Of a stretch of 64,000 nucleotides of DNA, positions 62,701 to 64,000 are shown piece by piece. Origin of the DNA: Herpetomonas samuelpessoai. Lineage: Eukaryota > Euglenozoa > Kinetoplastea > Trypanosomatida > Trypanosomatidae. How positions within the stretch are numbered: position 1 is the first letter of the stretch; each line of letters starts with the position of its first letter. The position numbers were made by a program, and so were the translations under genes. The notes under the pieces are model-generated. The model ran no database searches. It was not told the origin of the DNA and was given only the letters and a program-made list of their open reading frames with translations. The DNA is taken from positions 62,001 to 126,000 of the forward strand of contig JASAOC010002095.1 in the NCBI GenBank assembly GCA_030849835.1. The letters run 5' to 3'.

Positions 62701-63024
62701 CCTTGCAGACAGGGCTGTACTTTCGCCCGAGGCACTGGACTCATCCCCTGCTTCTCGACCCTGTTGAGCATGTGAGGCTGAAACCAAGGAGGAGAGTCGT
62801 TCCTGGCGACGCTTCTCGAGGTCAGCCACTAAGCGCGCCGCCGCCGGGTCGTCGACGATGTGGGATGCCGCCGACGTTCGTCGACGGAGTGGTGGCCTCC
62901 CGTCGTTGACCAAGCCCTTCTCCGCAGGTGTGCTGGTGCTATGAAGCGATGCGTTAGGGGAAGTGTTCACAAACCGCACACGACGGCGCGTCGTCTCATC
63001 ACTGCCAACAGGAGAGGTGTTCAT
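56743..63024 (-). CDS. Giant coiled-coil protein, unknown function
   Basis: This 2,093-residue protein starts at the ATG at 63024 (MNTSPVGSDETTRRRVRFVN). Residues 1 to about 345 are Ser/Thr/Pro-rich and disordered. A very long coiled coil spans about 348-1230 (ELMYYKEAYEAALAAHEMEK; LRRHIQ-type heptads; EEHIAFTEALRDVVQERDEL region). A non-coiled part at about 1250-1460 contains a mildly hydrophobic helix (RFRSIVVALMALFHL) and LPPLHELLRSLRHLFKREH. A second coiled coil lies at about 1520-1665 (LRAAEARVQDLEKDMALITA), then a disordered Arg/Ser-rich tail with a last short helix (ADMVKLKRGEAERMLEVLGD). Such proteins are common in the trypanosomatid flagellum, basal body and Golgi, but no motif assigns this one. 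There is no signal peptide and no clear membrane anchor. The open frame runs to 63093 without changing the picture. Confidence 0.85.
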   Translation of the reverse strand: MNTSPVGSDETTRRRVRFVNTSPNASLHSTSTPAEKGLVNDGRPPLRRRTSAASHIVDDPAAARLVADLEKRRQERLSSLVSASHAQQGREAGDESSASGESTALSARPQSAASVSTGTTILDALLSLAGQTREVTPHKDNPAPASLAGGTTPLEERGFRPGVNVSAESHGSADPAAALADTEVSIEHVSVLHSPSKATQQSAPFAPVPSPQHPLTSSALSSPSAPSSVTSGITREDFPRKYPATLQPHGPAVWGDVSDTGAQLTALSRSTGAADRSQPREGAVTSVSSGTALLSTPTTTSIHVVGHPAASPPSLPVNTLILDSRNGSLQDVTSPAGAWRSQFAANAQRLLRETQQQVQELMYYKEAYEAALAAHEMEKQHIQSLETQLRKETNQREEETAAHDRAMSTLSQEALALSKDVGSLRVRVNELRDALDAVRRERDEAQSQKHEAQVKLESCTSASRLQRESAREEIQRASLEAQETITKMQLRIDSLNKEKAILIAEKENLHKLQLTWETRLSQERRRWRSKLLEAGARRDDHRGGARMDGDTEGLQSRDNEVSSLLDVSGIASDAIGPQHAGSRSVPSERLHPDVSHDSGRQRDTEDMYAELTQQEQDSLLESMGAAGITLQTENEKVLLRHIQYLTRELQVADHTLRQEREKAAAASSAESRARLSSNGDDVEKQRLCAEVERLLEDVASLQAEKDDLKAALEASRVHRETLESSRHDDTEASLSLSRQLRASRRRISELEATVRSQQMQLSQQERQFHETLMKETDRSEAATRGAFRREVQDCMARIVSEYASTCREASADVSPALVPAQELMSRIYSQEACSDDGSDSCADQLSTLASVVKLIMAESLQRSVMLRETDEGSHELREEIEAPSRRVDELQRELAAAQETISELHEQLAAANDRKQQAGAEWNRLVRLLTKQHQLLQNAAREFHPRLTKASGTKQAVVPSHDPSDVASPSSSLLTAGPQSEADSLSEGVLEQVQQSHQHLLQLLAHVRELKASAHHMKQKHKEVVREQESALVGERNRVKELEGRIASAMKEVKASEARRRDDNAALQEKVESRLSELLSQLEVAEKEVGDRKRTNQALERRLQAAERGLAQSEALLEQREAEWEDLRKEHIAFTEALRDVVQERDELLAERVGLTEATQRCERRAASDREDVLYLYALLTQWSRWTSLVMLQRDEVQLQKQWLRAGQRETEAQLAALKSLILEEAARERGAVPDGSDIPKLTDARPSPRPRMRGRNRFRSIVVALMALFHLRHTCLCRQQVLSMEGFASVSIVGSASVVLGADETTSAEGSTGRRSSSYGTSATREPSASVPRVVFFAEDATERALDVEDVQGETADRSVHWQGTTGFVPTVQEIPFLSMLSFPGTLQVTAERLRRHTVLPDTFLPPLHELLRSLRHLFKREHKGSLTSARRGTDSSVSGYQRRTANAYDLVEYMLHALYHRVLKTPSSNVESAPLSMWCSGSQYLTQRWRNRSLPRPSPVSFPTSLSTRPSDKEYSVQNRDLATELRHILSTREGRLRAAEARVQDLEKDMALITAQNIELGRALQAKTDGQESIARDLAALEDMVRSQPTSEDLQAMRQRLLSLGEELQHERMRRRAQEDQTAEYQANEISLRSVQQQLQNEIRALKIELGRRAAAEHNYLAALTATERQYASSVSGRLDVESSSLTALPTARQQPVLSALLTEVTSGKQAAATTAGPLTGVGYAPSSVPHTSISLDSRELNGFREPHQGLPHGLGQTSTGGIGIYEPQVVRQHRLRLQEAAAKQENPMPHAHRIPSTVSTNSEASANAPFGPAAGSRRTSPFLEGGDDTDGQDAFDAPPSSYLGSRRSTLPKKPSPSPPSDHEAQGRVDEAAGRSSSYSSTTRTSFAEKNTRHVRTTEHVPEHRVAHSRQSATSTSLSPPPRLQRTTAERPLRFESADSQAGMGSGRYVDPAGPGHSSEHTLPVSAVRAGASTTSQSFDDRYVSINPPSVAEDAVYRWSTAPDLYDGQHAQSSRAAQEQHDSHRFRRSDRNSVTFSGVDSRRSSTASDADMVKLKRGEAERMLEVLGDMESRLSHSGATSRSGSPQSHP

Positions 63025-63698
63025 TTCAGGTGGACAGAGGAAACAGTATGCCCTCCGTGCCTCCGTTGTTGCTTCTATAGAGCGGCAAAACAATTACGGA
63101 AATACCTCTTCTTTTGGGGACACTGAAAATAAAAATTGAAAGAAAGAGGAGAGCTGTGGAAATTCGCAGTTTTCTATTAAACTCTATGTCCTTCTTTTTT
63201 TGTGGCGATAAAAGCGATCGACGCTCAGCGTTCTAGAGAAGTGGAAAGGACAAGCAAGGATGGAGCGTCCGTGCCGACCTGTTGTCAGTACATAAGCGTT
63301 TGTCTCGCGTTTGTGTTTACGTAAGAGCGCACCACATGACCCAGGCTTGCTCCTCCGGAAGGGTGTGGAAGGTGCATTACGTCCGTCCCATTCGTGTCGT
63401 CGTGCTGGATCGATATTTTAAAAAAAGTAGGAGAAGCCTTTTGAACGACCAGAAGCGATCGACAGAGAGCAAGACGCCTTACTGCTGTTGTGAGTGTTAT
63501 TCAAAGGGTGTGTGTGGATGTACATGGATAAATGAACCGCAAGGATTAAAACAAAAATAATAACGTTGATGAATTCGACGAGGGCATCTTGTGTGGCACC
63601 TGCTGGCAGACGTGCACACGTGCAACCTTTGGAAGACACAAGGAGAAAATAACTCCCTCGGTGGAAATCGGTGATGTCGCTGTTGTTGCCAGATCCCG
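63025..63698. other. Intergenic region near the right edge
   Basis: No gene supported. AT-rich sequence just upstream of 63024 (runs at 63125-63145 and 63193-63202) and presumed 3' UTR of the partial gene at the edge. Confidence 0.4.
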
Positions 63699-64000
63699 TT
63701 ACGAAAGCGTCTTCTGAAGCTCTAAACGCTGCCTTGCCTGCCGCTTGAACTTCTGCGTGGCGCCATCCGAGCTCGTCACAGCAATCTCCGACATATGCTG
63801 GAGGTGTTCTGCCACGTACTGTTGGTTCGACAGCGCGTCCGCAATCACAATCTGCTTCATCTCCTTCTGCAGCGAGGCCTCCCGCGACAGGGCTTCTTTC
63901 TTCAGCGGCCCGTACAGCCGCGGCCGGGGTAGGCCGCATTCCCGGGGCAAAATTGTCACGCGTGTCGACAGATCGCTGCTCCGGCCAACGCCTTTGGTAG
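63699..64000 (-). CDS. 3' end of an unidentified gene, cut by the window edge
   Basis: About 100 C-terminal residues are open to the edge of the window, ending at TGA/TAA-type stop near 63699. The peptide has a rigid start (GVGRSSDLSTRVTILPREC) and a helical, charged end (KKEALSREASLQKEMKQIVI; QKFKRQARQRLELQKTLS) with composition like the neighbouring real proteins. A competing frame on the same strand (63418-63939) is Ala/Cys-rich and then AT-rich, and looks like a shadow. The family is not recognised; the N-terminal part lies outside the window. Confidence 0.6.
   Translation of the reverse strand, partial: TKGVGRSSDLSTRVTILPRECGLPRPRLYGPLKKEALSREASLQKEMKQIVIADALSNQQYVAEHLQHMSEIAVTSSDGATQKFKRQARQRLELQKTLS

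Noticed and set aside
63418-63939. Minus-strand ATG frame of 173 codons at the right edge
   Set aside because: Overlaps the better-looking open-ended frame; its second half runs through AT-rich UTR-like sequence.

Overview
The window looks like one stretch of a kinetoplastid (most likely trypanosomatid) nuclear chromosome. Fifteen complete intron-free genes plus one partial gene all lie on the minus strand, with no strand switch. Many proteins are very long with low-complexity inserts. On the coding strand, pyrimidine-rich tracts followed by AG, as in spliced-leader trans-splicing signals, precede several genes. The SUMO sequence is close to my recollection of Trypanosoma brucei SUMO. From memory, SUMO and the type I signal peptidase are also close neighbours on T. 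brucei chromosome 5, so this may be a conserved syntenic block. I cannot name the species.

Layout in transcription order, from high to low coordinates: 3' end of an unidentified gene (63.7-64.0 kb); a 2,093-residue coiled-coil protein (56.7-63.0); a highly expanded Beclin 1/ATG6 (53.3-56.2); a WDR17-type WD40 protein (48.1-52.2); an 1,897-residue RGG/Q-rich protein with a duplicated C-terminal module (40.6-46.3); a Tudor-like/TFIIS-N-like/SRI-like protein (37.1-39.7); a 2,346-residue helical protein of unknown function (28.9-35.9); SEC11 signal peptidase (27.6-28.1); a Cys-rich type I membrane protein (26.0-26.9); SUMO (23.7-24.0); a protein with a His-rich linker (21.7-22.6); two basic low-complexity proteins (18.6-21.0); an SPX domain fused to a divergent PRPP synthetase (15.4-17.9); and a tandem pair of receptor-like kelch/transmembrane/kinase proteins (0.04-14.5).

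The genes do not form one pathway, as expected for trypanosomatid polycistrons, where neighbours are co-transcribed but individually regulated after transcription. The most notable content is the kinase pair: one member keeps every catalytic motif, while its neighbour has the same architecture but has lost the catalytic loop and glycine loop, so it is a predicted pseudokinase with very large inserts. Next are the SPX-PRPP synthetase fusion with degraded active-site motifs, and a protein with SRI-like and TFIIS-N-like regions, notable in a lineage whose RNA polymerase II lacks the heptad CTD.

No tRNA, rRNA, CRISPR or mobile element was recognised. Gaps hold UTR-type sequence, homopolymer runs and probable trans-splicing signals. 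All similarities come from reading motifs by eye; no database search was possible.
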